A program made the position numbers and the translations under genes. A DNA stretch of 64,000 nt, taken from a virus. This document shows, in pieces, positions 8,135 through 15,485 of this stretch (position 1 is its first letter; each line of letters opens with the position of its first letter). A model generated the notes under the pieces. The model had not been told where the DNA came from. It saw only the letters and a program-made list of their open reading frames with translations, and did not search any database. Location of the stretch: IMG/VR virus record IMGVR_UViG_3300043436_004687, positions 275,636-339,635 of that record; one strand, written 5' to 3'.

Positions 8135-8287
8135 TTATTTATCCATATAATATACTGCTACTAATAAAACAATAATAATTATAATTATTATTAAACACCC
8201 CCAACCAGGTTTCTTATCTTTAGAGGTAGATTCTAATCCAGCTTCAGCTAAACCTGCTATTACCTCAGCAATTATTTCGTGTGCCAT
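8135..8287 (-). CDS. tiny tail-anchored membrane protein, 50 aa
   Basis: 50 codons from ATG at 8287: MAHEIIAEVIAGLAEAGLES is an amphipathic helix, then KDKKPGWG, a run of seven isoleucines within CLIIIIIIIVLLVAVYY, and a short DK tail. The layout is a cytosolic amphipathic helix plus one C-terminal span. The start overlaps the upstream gene by 16 bp. Phage membrane regulators or holin-like proteins look like this, but no assignment is possible. Confidence 0.75.
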   Translation of the reverse strand: MAHEIIAEVIAGLAEAGLESTSKDKKPGWGCLIIIIIIIVLLVAVYYMDK

Positions 8288-8586
8288 AATCCATCTTTTT
8301 TAAGTTCATATTCTAACAAAGTTAATAATTTATCAGCACCATACCACGAACTAACATACCCTATTACATCTCTATTGTTAATGATGAATAATATTTCGTT
8401 CAATTCTAAATTTGGAAATTTTTCATATAATATTTCTTTAAATTTACCAAACCTATAAATAAAGTCATTGGTTTCACCAACTTCTGAATAATTTAAACGT
8501 TTACCATTTTTATCGGTAACCATAGCCTCAACTAATTCTTCAATGGTTTTATATTTTTCTAAATTTTCTTTCGATATTCTATCCAT
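8272..8586 (-). CDS. hypothetical protein, 104 aa
   Basis: Not recognised. Helical, with IEELVEAMVTDKNGKRLNY near the start and SWYGADKLLTLLEYELKK near the end. Shares one base with the stop of the upstream gene. Confidence 0.78.
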   Translation of the reverse strand: MDRISKENLEKYKTIEELVEAMVTDKNGKRLNYSEVGETNDFIYRFGKFKEILYEKFPNLELNEILFIINNRDVIGYVSSWYGADKLLTLLEYELKKDGLWHTK

Positions 8587-8777
8587 TATAAGTCATGTTG
8601 AAATTCATATTCACCCTCAATGGCTTGGACCATTAAATTAAAATCCATTGTACAATCAGGGTGTGGTAGCCACCTACCATCAACAAAGAATTGTACACCA
8701 CTTTCTATTTTTTCGGCCATTAAACCAGTTGTGGTTTCTGTGACAATAAAATCACCATATTTAGTTTCTACTTCCAT
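8586..8777 (-). CDS. hypothetical protein, 63 aa, first gene of the left transcription unit
   Basis: Not recognised. Small beta-rich protein (YGDFIVTETTTGLMAEKI) with an aromatic GVQFFVDGRWLPHP core. It is the first gene after the promoter at 8797-8828, so it leads a leftward unit of about 8 kb. Confidence 0.78.
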   Translation of the reverse strand: MEVETKYGDFIVTETTTGLMAEKIESGVQFFVDGRWLPHPDCTMDFNLMVQAIEGEYEFQHDL

Positions 8778-8796
8778 ATTTCATAATTTTAAAATA

Positions 8797-8828
8797 CAAA
8801 GATAAAACAAAAAAGTGAAATAAACAAA
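8797..8828 (-). promoter_or_regulatory. Bacteroidota-type promoter of the 8777-762 unit
   Basis: -7 box TATCTTTG at 8797-8804 and -33 box TTTG at 8825-8828, 20 bp apart, on the minus strand. The -33 box lies inside the loop of the terminator hairpin of the preceding unit. No other promoter of this type was found between here and 762. Confidence 0.82.
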
Positions 8829-8840
8829 TATTTCACTTTT
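8805..8840 (-). terminator. intrinsic terminator of the 15422-8845 unit
   Basis: On the minus strand AAAAGTGAAATA, a 6 nt loop, then the exact complement TATTTCACTTTT and further T's. A 12 bp perfect stem 5 bp past the stop at 8845. Confidence 0.85.
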
Positions 8841-8844
8841 ATTT

Positions 8845-9228
8845 TTAAATTATTTTTAATGCTTCTTGTAATCCTAATTCTAAAGCATCTTCAAAACTAT
8901 GATTATTAGTTTCACCTTGTAAGACATTATCAAAATTCCTATCTTTAATTATAACATAATAGTAATTTTTAATTTTACCCATAAAAGATGGGTAAACTAT
9001 TAAATCAATATCATGAACTTCCCTTAACCAATTTTGAAGTGATGACTGTTTTGGTCTAGAATAAAAACTCCTATCTTTTATTTCGCTTCTCCGTCCATTC
9101 CAATTAGTAAAATAGTTTTTATTAAATAGGTCTACTCCCTTTTCATCAAAACCATCTAAAGTGGTTATTTTAAACTCTTTTTCTTTAGCTAATCTAGCTG
9201 TTTCAAATGTAACTAACTGATCTATCAT
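8845..9228 (-). CDS. paralogue family B protein, 127 aa
   Basis: Member of a family with two other copies here (10847 and 11278). Shared blocks: N-terminal LVTFETARLAKEKEF, central SSLQNWLREVHDIDLIVYPS, C-terminal SFEDALELGLQEALKII. This architecture is widespread in Bacteroidota phages, in my recollection without a known function. The region between the first two blocks varies among copies, which suggests a variable surface between a fixed N-terminal segment and a fixed C-terminal helix. Last gene of its unit. Confidence 0.82.
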   Translation of the reverse strand: MIDQLVTFETARLAKEKEFKITTLDGFDEKGVDLFNKNYFTNWNGRRSEIKDRSFYSRPKQSSLQNWLREVHDIDLIVYPSFMGKIKNYYYVIIKDRNFDNVLQGETNNHSFEDALELGLQEALKII

Positions 9229-9427
9229 AAGCTCTTCTATTTTCTTTTCTACATATTCCTGAACAAAAGTTTATTGAATTGGTGGTAATGTATTGACCTT
9301 TATCATTTGGGATAACATCTTCTCTCTTCTTAATTATTTTGTTACATTGAGTGCATTTATATTCACCATATTTTAAATCAGATAATTCATCTGCTTTAAG
9401 TGTTCCATATCCATCTGTATATCTCAT
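9203..9427 (-). CDS. zinc-finger-like protein, 74 aa
   Basis: Two cysteine pairs: YKCTQCNK (24-29 region) and FCSGIC (54-59), in a CxxC...CxxxC layout that could bind one zinc. Basic C-terminal segment RKENRRAYDRS. Overlaps the start of the downstream family B gene by 26 bp. Confidence 0.78.
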   Translation of the reverse strand: MRYTDGYGTLKADELSDLKYGEYKCTQCNKIIKKREDVIPNDKGQYITTNSINFCSGICRKENRRAYDRSVSYI

Positions 9428-9801
9428 TTTACAAATTCTATTAATTTATTAATGCAAGCTAATTCAGCTTCTTTATATGTTTTATAACCATCTTTTATAA
9501 GTGTAGTGGATTCATCTATAAAATCAGCAAAATTGGTAATTTTAAAATAATAATTATCACCTATATGATTTTGTGATAATATATCAACATGACTAGAAAG
9601 TTTGTATTTTTCTCTAAAATATTTAAATACTTGTGAATATGTGGGTGCTAATATTGCATTTTCTGAACAATGAGTAGAAGTAAAATACCCTAAACTTAAT
9701 TTCAAGTCGATATAAGATGCAAAACATGTCACTATTTCTATATTAAATTTTAATTTTTTCATTGTTAATGCAATTTCGTAAGGTACAAATTCTTTATTCA
9801 T
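9424..9801 (-). CDS. paralogue family A protein, 125 aa
   Basis: Begins MNKEFVPYEIALTMKKLKF at ATG 9801; an earlier ATG at 9816 would overlap the upstream copy further and add only five residues. Family blocks: PYE.AL...KEL.FD, then PTYSQVFKYFREKY, then EAELACINKLIEFV. This is the most divergent family A copy and lacks the GFDE(E/S/P)C cysteine. Its ATGAATAA overlap with the upstream stop is the same junction as in other copies. Confidence 0.82.
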   Translation of the reverse strand: MNKEFVPYEIALTMKKLKFNIEIVTCFASYIDLKLSLGYFTSTHCSENAILAPTYSQVFKYFREKYKLSSHVDILSQNHIGDNYYFKITNFADFIDESTTLIKDGYKTYKEAELACINKLIEFVK

Positions 9802-10213
9802 ATTTAACAATTTCAATTAATTTATTTAAACATTCTATTTGTGCTTCTTCATAAGATTGAATACAATTAGAAAAAATACTTTTGTCAAGCTTGGAAGATT
9901 TAATATTCCATTCTGATAATTTATCACAACAATCTATATTACCACTATAATTATACTTGTTTCTAAACCACTTAAATACTTGTTGATATAATGGTGCAAC
10001 ACAAAGTGTGATATCATTATAATCATGTCCATAGTTACAATTATTATCCTTCAATATTATTTTATTATTATCTCCAAAAATGAAAGTCTCTCCTCTCCTG
10101 GGATCATCTACTTCATGTTCTTTTACATAATAATATTTACCAAAACAAGATTCATCAAATCCTAATTCTTTTAAAGCTAGTGCTTGTTCGTAAGGTACAA
10201 ATTCTTTTTCCAT
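9794..10213 (-). CDS. paralogue family A protein, 139 aa
   Basis: EKEFVPYEQALALKELGFDESCF at the N-terminus, PLYQQVFKWFRNKYN in the centre and EEAQIECLNKLIEIV at the C-terminus. The middle contains a poorly conserved loop with acidic and Cys-containing stretches. Directly precedes another family A copy, consistent with tandem duplication followed by divergence. Function unknown. Confidence 0.84.
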   Translation of the reverse strand: MEKEFVPYEQALALKELGFDESCFGKYYYVKEHEVDDPRRGETFIFGDNNKIILKDNNCNYGHDYNDITLCVAPLYQQVFKWFRNKYNYSGNIDCCDKLSEWNIKSSKLDKSIFSNCIQSYEEAQIECLNKLIEIVKYE

Positions 10214-10247
10214 ATATTTAATTATTTTAACACTTCTTTTGGTAAAT

Positions 10248-10847
10248 TTAACAACTATAACTTGTTTTTAAATATGTACCATCTTTTAATGGGTGCAACA
10301 ACCAACCAGAATAATCATCACCCATCATACCAACTCTCTGCCAGACAAAACATTTATTATCAGAACCTAACATATATAGATAACCCTTTTCACCCTTTAT
10401 TCTAGCACATTGGTAGTTTTGATATCCATTTCTTTTTTCGTCAGTTAATTCTATTTCAACTATACCTTCAATATCCCAAGAATCATTATCCTCCATTTCT
10501 TCCCAAAGACGCTTGACATTAATCAAACCCTTAAGTTTCTTTTTCCAAGAATCTCTTTCTTCTTCACGCTTTCTCTCCATTTCGAAAATTTGGTTCCAAG
10601 CATCGGCCATCCATTCTTTTTCTTGAATGACTTTATTTTTCCACATAGATTCTACAGCAGATTTTAATTCATCTATATTAGGTGGAAAAATATTAAAAGA
10701 AATTGGGTTAGCGTCTTCCCAATCACCCATCATATTATATTGTTCTACAACAAGTTTGTTATCAAAATCTATTTTATATCTGCTAACAAAAATGTTAGCG
10801 TAAAAATACCAAAAACCATCTACTAACTCCCAATAACTTTTCTCCAT
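10248..10847 (-). CDS. hypothetical protein, 199 aa
   Basis: Not recognised. Trp-rich N-terminal beta region, a highly charged helical middle (FEMERKREEERDSWKKKL near 87-104, probably coiled coil), then a C-terminal beta region with SGWLLHPLKDGTYL. Shares one base with the stop of the upstream family B gene. Confidence 0.8.
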   Translation of the reverse strand: MEKSYWELVDGFWYFYANIFVSRYKIDFDNKLVVEQYNMMGDWEDANPISFNIFPPNIDELKSAVESMWKNKVIQEKEWMADAWNQIFEMERKREEERDSWKKKLKGLINVKRLWEEMEDNDSWDIEGIVEIELTDEKRNGYQNYQCARIKGEKGYLYMLGSDNKCFVWQRVGMMGDDYSGWLLHPLKDGTYLKTSYSC

Positions 10848-11278
10848 TATCCAATTAATTTAAGCCCTTTTTCTAATGCAATTTCTAAAGCGTCTTCCCA
10901 GGTATCAAATTTATATTTTTCTTTCCCAACTGGCTGTTCACCTTTTATCGAGTAAGTATAATATCCAATTTCTAAATAACCAGTATATCTAACTGGGAGC
11001 ACAAAAACATCGATATCATGTTTTTCTCTAAGCCATTTCTGAAGAAGAGTTTGAGTTGGAGCTGAATATGCGTTACTATTTTTACGACTATTGTAGTTAT
11101 GTAACACATATTTGCGAGCTATTATATAACCATGTTCGTTAATATCTTTTTTACCATAATATCCACCACAACATAAAATAGGTTTTTCCTTGCACTCATA
11201 AGAAAAAAATACTTTTTGATTAAAATTTTTTTCTTTTGCAAGTTTGGCTATTTTATAACTTATTAACTTTTCTTCCAT
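10847..11278 (-). CDS. paralogue family B protein, 143 aa
   Basis: Blocks: EEKLISYKIAKLAKEKNF at the N-terminus, APTQTLLQKWLREKHDIDVFVL in the centre and WEDALEIALEKGLKLIG at the end. Adjacent to a second copy (one shared base), so a tandem duplication. The variable insert contains two cysteines (CKEKPILCCGG). Confidence 0.84.
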   Translation of the reverse strand: MEEKLISYKIAKLAKEKNFNQKVFFSYECKEKPILCCGGYYGKKDINEHGYIIARKYVLHNYNSRKNSNAYSAPTQTLLQKWLREKHDIDVFVLPVRYTGYLEIGYYTYSIKGEQPVGKEKYKFDTWEDALEIALEKGLKLIG

Positions 11279-11646
11279 TATTTAATTAATTTTAATCCTT
11301 CTTGTAAACCTATTTCTAAGGCTTCTTCATAAGTTAAATTATCTTTACCTTTAGTAGGAACAAACCACTCCCATAAATCATTATTAATAAAATTAATTTT
11401 ACAATGATTAGATAACGTTAAATCAGCCCAACCAATCATAAAAGTATTTACACATATCTCATGTTCATCTCTTAACCATTGTTGAAGAAAAGATTGGGTT
11501 GGGGCAGATGGTTCATCATAACCATCACTATTGGAATTTATTTGATTTACTAGATTATCATTTTGATAGTAATAATTACATTTTTCACTAAAACCCTTTT
11601 CTTTTGCGAGTTTCGAAGTTTCGAAACTAACTAATTGTTCTTCCAT
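11278..11646 (-). CDS. paralogue family B protein, 122 aa
   Basis: Blocks: EEQLVSFETSKLAKEKGF, APTQSFLQQWLRDEHEICVN and YEEALEIGLQEGLKLIK. Closest in length to the family norm. The A and B families share the same order of features ([PS][YF]E near the start, AP..Q......W[FL]R, then EA...(G)L..gL..I), so they are probably distant relatives. Confidence 0.84.
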   Translation of the reverse strand: MEEQLVSFETSKLAKEKGFSEKCNYYYQNDNLVNQINSNSDGYDEPSAPTQSFLQQWLRDEHEICVNTFMIGWADLTLSNHCKINFINNDLWEWFVPTKGKDNLTYEEALEIGLQEGLKLIK

Positions 11647-11768
11647 AGTTCTACAAATTTTTTTAATGTTAACTTATCATCTATTTTTTTACAAATAGAG
11701 TAAGCGTCTAGTTTATGAGTATTGTTTTTGATTAATTTTTTTATTTCTTTCTTAACTAATTTACTCAT
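11631..11768 (-). CDS. tiny basic protein, 45 aa
   Basis: From ATG at 11768: a lysine-rich amphipathic helix (MSKLVKKEIKKLIKNNTHK), then KLDAYSICKKIDDKLTLKKF. Overlaps the downstream family B gene by 16 bp. Too short to classify; a helical nucleic-acid or protein binder is possible. Confidence 0.65.
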   Translation of the reverse strand: MSKLVKKEIKKLIKNNTHKLDAYSICKKIDDKLTLKKFVELWKNN

Positions 11769-11774
11769 TATATT

Positions 11775-12125
11775 TTACTCATTATATTTTACTTTGGTGA
11801 TTAATTTGTTTTCTCGATTAAAACCACCAGCAATATCCCAAGCCAAATAATTTCCATTACTCATTAACTTCCAATTATTTGAGTTTGATCCACTAAATTG
11901 ATTTCTATAGTAAGAATTACGTTTAAATTCAAATTTAACAAAAATAAATATGAATTTTAAAAATAAATTGTTGGTGCTTTTTATCAAAGCTTTATTAAAT
12001 GATTTATCAAAATAAGTTTTATTTCGTCCAACTTTTATGATGTAATAATCAAGATACTTACTAACTTTACTACCATAAATAAATTTATCTAAATTAAAAT
12101 ACCAATCTAATATCTTATCATTCAT
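11775..12125 (-). CDS. hypothetical basic protein, 116 aa
   Basis: Not recognised. Lys/Tyr/Phe-rich; the central LFLKFIFIFVKFEFKR is hydrophobic and could be a beta core or one poor span. Overlaps the upstream gene by 4 bp. Confidence 0.75.
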   Translation of the reverse strand: MNDKILDWYFNLDKFIYGSKVSKYLDYYIIKVGRNKTYFDKSFNKALIKSTNNLFLKFIFIFVKFEFKRNSYYRNQFSGSNSNNWKLMSNGNYLAWDIAGGFNRENKLITKVKYNE

Positions 12126-12460
12126 AATTCTATTTTTAAATCCTCCATTTTATTCCAAAAATAAGGTAACCCAAATTCTTTATATTTACCACCTTGATCC
12201 CATAAAACACCTATACCATCTGGATTGTTAAATTTAATTATTTTACCTTTTAAAGGAGTACCTTTATAGAAAACAACCTCATTTTTCAATTCATTACATG
12301 ATATAGACAAAACACTTGACATTTTATATTTTAATGATTCATCAGAAAACCAAGCACCATTATACCAATGACATTTGGTAACATAAAATCTATTATAATT
12401 TGTTTTAATTAAGAAATAATCTTCTGAATTAAAATATTCACTTTCATTATATTTTAACAT
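12122..12460 (-). CDS. hypothetical protein, 112 aa
   Basis: Not recognised. Beta-rich with a GTPLKGKIIKFNNPDGIGVLWDQGGKY region that resembles a small barrel of the SH3/KOW kind. Overlaps the upstream gene by 14 bp. Confidence 0.75.
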   Translation of the reverse strand: MLKYNESEYFNSEDYFLIKTNYNRFYVTKCHWYNGAWFSDESLKYKMSSVLSISCNELKNEVVFYKGTPLKGKIIKFNNPDGIGVLWDQGGKYKEFGLPYFWNKMEDLKIEL

Positions 12461-12647
12461 CTTTCATAGATTTTACATAAGTCCTAAACAATTCTTCTTT
12501 TAATTTTAAACTTGAGTTTATTGTTGAAAAAGCAGCTAAATTATTTATTGAGTTATCATAAGTAGTACAATTATCAATACCTTGTAAAAGTTGTAATAAA
12601 TTTGATATGTCATTAATCAAATACTTTTTAAAATTTTCTTTGTTCAT
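12447..12647 (-). CDS. hypothetical helical protein, 66 aa
   Basis: Not recognised. All-helical appearance, rich in Asn, Leu and Ser, one Cys. No motif. Confidence 0.72.
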   Translation of the reverse strand: MNKENFKKYLINDISNLLQLLQGIDNCTTYDNSINNLAAFSTINSSLKLKEELFRTYVKSMKDVKI

Positions 12648-12659
12648 AATTATTTAGTT

Positions 12660-12905
12660 TTAAAATTCATTGCTTCTATCTCTTTGAGAAATATTTCTAA
12701 TTTCATTTAACATATCTTTGAATTTATCTTCAGCTTCATCGCAAATACAACAAACTACATATTTTCTATTGCAATATTTACAATTTGATAAATCACCAGA
12801 TAAATTTTTAGTTATCTTATCATTAGCCCATTGCATTTCCATTGCCTGGTTATATAAATCAATATTCAAATTCAATAATTGATCTCTTTTTAATATGTTA
12901 CTCAT
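12660..12905 (-). CDS. cysteine-rich zinc-binding-like protein, 81 aa
   Basis: A cysteine cluster CKYCNRKYVVCCICDEAED at about 42-60 gives two CxxC pairs fit for metal binding, flanked by helical segments. Overlaps the upstream gene by 8 bp. Function unknown. Confidence 0.76.
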   Translation of the reverse strand: MSNILKRDQLLNLNIDLYNQAMEMQWANDKITKNLSGDLSNCKYCNRKYVVCCICDEAEDKFKDMLNEIRNISQRDRSNEF

Positions 12906-13464
12906 TTTTCATTCGATTACATAATTCTTCAAAAGCATCAAACACAACTTCCAACCAAAAATCAACTGTTTTACAAAAAGGTATTAATTCATAATCATCA
13001 ATATCAGTTTCCCTATAAGCTTTATAAGTGTATTCAAACTCATCATCAACACAATCCAATAATTCTCTAAATTGTTCTTTTAATTTTTTAAGTTCATCAC
13101 CTTCATAACCATAATCTTTAAGACCTGATTTAATAAGCTTATTTAACTCTTTTCTAGTTTTATCTCCATCATATTTTGAATATTCTTGTCTACTAGCAAT
13201 TCTTAACTTCTCAAACCAATAACTATCAGATACACCACCATCAGCACTTGGGTGAAATTCCCTATTAAAGGTCCATCTACCAAAATCCCCATCAACAGTT
13301 AATATTCCACAAGAATTGATAAATCTAACTCTATGGTAATAATTACTATCTGGTGCTTTTAAATCCCATATATCCAGAGAATGATAATCATTTTTAAAAT
13401 GTGTTTCTAAAACGATGTGTTTTGAAAAATCGACCTTAGTTCTTTTCTTATTATTATATGACAT
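12898..13464 (-). CDS. conserved phage protein, 188 aa
   Basis: Contains the pattern LTVDGDFGRWTFNREF (about 54-69) followed by SDSYWFEKLRIAS, which I recognise as a recurrent combination (GDyG.wtF ... YW.EKl) in phage proteins of unknown function. The C-terminal third is helical and acidic. Confidence 0.8.
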   Translation of the reverse strand: MSYNNKKRTKVDFSKHIVLETHFKNDYHSLDIWDLKAPDSNYYHRVRFINSCGILTVDGDFGRWTFNREFHPSADGGVSDSYWFEKLRIASRQEYSKYDGDKTRKELNKLIKSGLKDYGYEGDELKKLKEQFRELLDCVDDEFEYTYKAYRETDIDDYELIPFCKTVDFWLEVVFDAFEELCNRMKNE

Positions 13465-13472
13465 ATTTAGAT

Positions 13473-13706
13473 CTATTTTTTAAAAAGAATATTTTCAAAC
13501 TTAATATCTACTGTATTATAAATTTGTTCCATAATTTCACAAATAGCTCCCTCAAAACTATCAGAAGCGAATTGAACCTCACATTTCCCATCCCTATAAC
13601 CATCGCCTTCATAGCATGGTTGGTCACTTTCTCTTGTCATCTCATAGTTTCTCAACTCCATTCCAGCAGTTGATAATAACATTTCGATAATTTTTTTATT
13701 TGTCAT
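13473..13706 (-). CDS. hypothetical protein, 77 aa
   Basis: Not recognised. ATG at 13706 is preferred over 13757 because the latter overlaps the upstream gene by 32 bp. Acidic C-terminal half (FEGAICEIMEQIYNTVDIKFE). Confidence 0.72.
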   Translation of the reverse strand: MTNKKIIEMLLSTAGMELRNYEMTRESDQPCYEGDGYRDGKCEVQFASDSFEGAICEIMEQIYNTVDIKFENILFKK

Positions 13707-13725
13707 ATTTTTTAAATTTTGTTTA

Positions 13726-13932
13726 TTAATAAAATTCACTATTATCAATTTCTTCAATACACTCTAAATATTCCATATGAATTTTAGATTCGTTATCTTG
13801 ATATTTAAATAACCTATTTTTATTTTCGTAAAAAGCGGTTCTAATGCACCCACACTTAAGACATCTATCTTGACTGGAACTTAGCTTATTCCATTTATGG
13901 AATTTTTTGTTATTTCTATCAGCCCTAGCCAT
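13726..13932 (-). CDS. small zinc-ribbon-like protein, 68 aa
   Basis: Basic N-terminus (MARADRNNKKFHKWNKL), then DRCLKCGCIRTAF with a CxxCGC knuckle. No second cysteine pair is visible apart from a single later Cys, so the site may be half of a dimeric zinc ribbon. Overlaps its upstream neighbour by 8 bp. Confidence 0.75.
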   Translation of the reverse strand: MARADRNNKKFHKWNKLSSSQDRCLKCGCIRTAFYENKNRLFKYQDNESKIHMEYLECIEEIDNSEFY

Positions 13933-14209
13933 TTAATTTTATATGTTTATTTATCCATTCTAATCTAGGTTCAATTTTACCATCTTCCCAATAAAAAGCT
14001 TCAAGATAAAACCATTGTTTAAAAGCATCTAAACTAGAAAAAAGTGAAGGTCTATTATTTTTAATGTACTTAATTAACAACCCATATTCATCTGCCGTTA
14101 TTAAGTAATACAACTCTAATTTATATACCCAATGGCATAAACCGTTCTCAAATTTATCTTGATGTTGTAACATTAATTCTAGTAATTCTTTAATTGTTCT
14201 AACTTTCAT
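13925..14209 (-). CDS. tandem triplet protein, copy 3 (94 aa)
   Basis: One of three adjacent paralogues. Shared skeleton: TIKELLELMLQHQD, then NGLCHWVY, LITADEYGLLIKYIKNNRP, SSLDAFKQWF, and the ending EPRLEWINKHIKLNG. Copies 2 and 3 are closest. Predicted all-helical. Function unknown; local unequal recombination is the simplest origin. Confidence 0.82.
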   Translation of the reverse strand: MKVRTIKELLELMLQHQDKFENGLCHWVYKLELYYLITADEYGLLIKYIKNNRPSLFSSLDAFKQWFYLEAFYWEDGKIEPRLEWINKHIKLNG

Positions 14210-14210
14210 T

Positions 14211-14492
14211 TTAATTTAATTTTATATGTTTATTAATCCATTCTAATCTAGGTTTTATATTACCCATTTTCCAATAATAAGCGTCTGGAAAAAAATATAG
14301 TTCAAAAGCATCTAAACTAGAAAAAATCCAGGGTCTATTATTTTTAATATATTTTAATAAAATACCTAATTCATCCATTGTAATTAATTTATTTGCATTC
14401 AAACTAAAAGCCCAATCACATAAACCATTATTAAAGTCATCTTGATGTTGTAGCATTAATTCTAGTAATTCTTTAATTGACTTAATATTCAT
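14211..14492 (-). CDS. tandem triplet protein, copy 2 (93 aa)
   Basis: Same skeleton as its neighbours: SIKELLELMLQHQDDFNNGLC, LITMDELGILLKYIKNNRPWIFSSLDAF, PRLEWINKHIKLN. Separated from copies 1 and 3 by 1 bp each. Substitutions cluster in the central loop and the AYYW region. Confidence 0.82.
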   Translation of the reverse strand: MNIKSIKELLELMLQHQDDFNNGLCDWAFSLNANKLITMDELGILLKYIKNNRPWIFSSLDAFELYFFPDAYYWKMGNIKPRLEWINKHIKLN

Positions 14493-14493
14493 C

Positions 14494-14811
14494 TTAATTG
14501 ATTTTTATATGTTTATTTATCCATTTTAATCTGGGGTTTATTTCACCAAATCCCCAATAATATTCAGGATAATCGAAAAGGGTTTTAAATGAACTCCAAC
14601 TGGAGTATACTGGTGGTTTATTTTCACGAATATATTTTTTTAATATTTCATATTCATTACTAGTGATAAAACGTCTTATGCGTAAATGATAAATCCAGTT
14701 ACACAAACCACTTCTAAATAGATTTTGGTGTTCCAACATCACCTCTAACCATTTTAAAAACCCATTCTTTGTTAGTTGTTCTTGCATATTTCTATTAATT
14801 TTTTTAAACAT
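14494..14811 (-). CDS. tandem triplet protein, copy 1 (105 aa)
   Basis: Most divergent of the three: LEVMLEHQNLFRSGLCNWIYHL, FITSNEYEILKKYIRENKPP, SSWSSFKTLFDYPEYYW, PRLKWINKHIKIN. Two starts are possible: ATG 14811 (overlaps the upstream gene by 40 bp) or ATG 14787 (16 bp overlap, closer in length to copies 2 and 3). Confidence 0.8.
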   Translation of the reverse strand: MFKKINRNMQEQLTKNGFLKWLEVMLEHQNLFRSGLCNWIYHLRIRRFITSNEYEILKKYIRENKPPVYSSWSSFKTLFDYPEYYWGFGEINPRLKWINKHIKIN

Positions 14812-15167
14812 TCTAACTCAGCTTCTTCATAATTTTTATAAGTAGGTGAGTAAAAATCTATACAATTAGTCTTATCAATACCAAAATAATAACCAATTTG
14901 ATTTATTTGTTTATACTCTTTCTTTATAAAAGAGTCTAAATTATAAACTACTCTAAACCATTTAAAGGTTTGTTGATATAATGGTGCTAATGTTAAATCA
15001 TCTATTTTATAACCTAAAGATTTAGAAATGCCTGATATAGACATTCCCCAATGCTGATCAACAGCTTTTAAATTGTTATCTTTACTATAAAACCCTAAAC
15101 ATTCCTCATCAAAACCTAATTCTTTTAAACTCAACGCTTGTTCGTAAGGTATAAATTCTTTATTCAT
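14772..15167 (-). CDS. paralogue family A protein, 131 aa
   Basis: From ATG 15167: MNKEFIPYEQALSLKELGFDEECLGFY, PLYQQTFKWFRVVYNL, and the C-terminal YEEAELECLKKLIEICK. A GTG at 15173 would add two residues but no other member has them. The first 21 codons (15106-15167) lie in the 321 bp exact repeat also found at 63680-64000, while the rest differs from that copy. The start overlaps the stop of the upstream 34-residue gene. Confidence 0.84.
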   Translation of the reverse strand: MNKEFIPYEQALSLKELGFDEECLGFYSKDNNLKAVDQHWGMSISGISKSLGYKIDDLTLAPLYQQTFKWFRVVYNLDSFIKKEYKQINQIGYYFGIDKTNCIDFYSPTYKNYEEAELECLKKLIEICKNN

Positions 15168-15264
15168 CTCCACTTCCTTTTTTAATTAAAAAATACCATA
15201 ACCAAATTATTTTTGGTCTTATTAACTCATAAGCTAACCAAATTAGTAAATACTTTATCCCCAT
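15160..15264 (-). CDS. tiny membrane protein, 34 aa (copy 1)
   Basis: ATG 15264; sequence MGIKYLLIWLAYELIRPKII followed by WLWYFLIKKGSGDE. One or two short hydrophobic helices with Trp belts. Its ATG lies inside the end of the 55-residue gene and its stop inside the start of the family A gene, so three genes are overlap-coupled. A second identical copy is at 63734-63838. Confidence 0.7.
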   Translation of the reverse strand: MGIKYLLIWLAYELIRPKIIWLWYFLIKKGSGDE

Positions 15265-15422
15265 AATGTAATTAATGCATGAGATGTGCCAGTTAGAACT
15301 AAAATAAACATTGCAATAAACACACGTCTTTCTTTAGTTTGATCATTTAATAAGTCAATTATCACACAAGATAGGATAAACCCTATCAATAAAACATATG
15401 TTGTTAAAAAAAATCTATCCAT
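15255..15422 (-). CDS. small two-span membrane protein, 55 aa (copy 1)
   Basis: ATG 15422. Hydrophobic spans at about 5-23 (FLTTYVLLIGFILSCVII) and 34-52 (FIAMFILVLTGTSHALITL) separated by a charged NDQTKERR loop. First gene after the promoter-like site at 15453-15484. An identical copy is at 63829-63996. Holin-like in layout only. Confidence 0.75.
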   Translation of the reverse strand: MDRFFLTTYVLLIGFILSCVIIDLLNDQTKERRVFIAMFILVLTGTSHALITLWG

Positions 15423-15452
15423 AATTATTATTTTTAGTTATTTATTATTCAA

Positions 15453-15484
15453 CAAAGATATAACTTTATTTTTTAATATCCTAA
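15453..15484 (-). promoter_or_regulatory. Bacteroidota-type promoter of the 15422-8845 unit
   Basis: -7 TATCTTTG (15453-15460); at the expected -33 position the box is TTAG (15481-15484), a variant seen at a dozen other promoters here. ATG of the first gene is 31 bp downstream. Confidence 0.72.
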
Positions 15485-15485
15485 T

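Larger units (their letters stand above)
15106..15426. repeat. 321 bp exact direct repeat, copy 1
   Basis: Identical to 63680-64000 at every base that can be compared; copy 2 is cut by the window end, so the true length may be greater. It carries two small membrane-protein genes and the first 21 codons of a family A gene. Confidence 0.95.
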
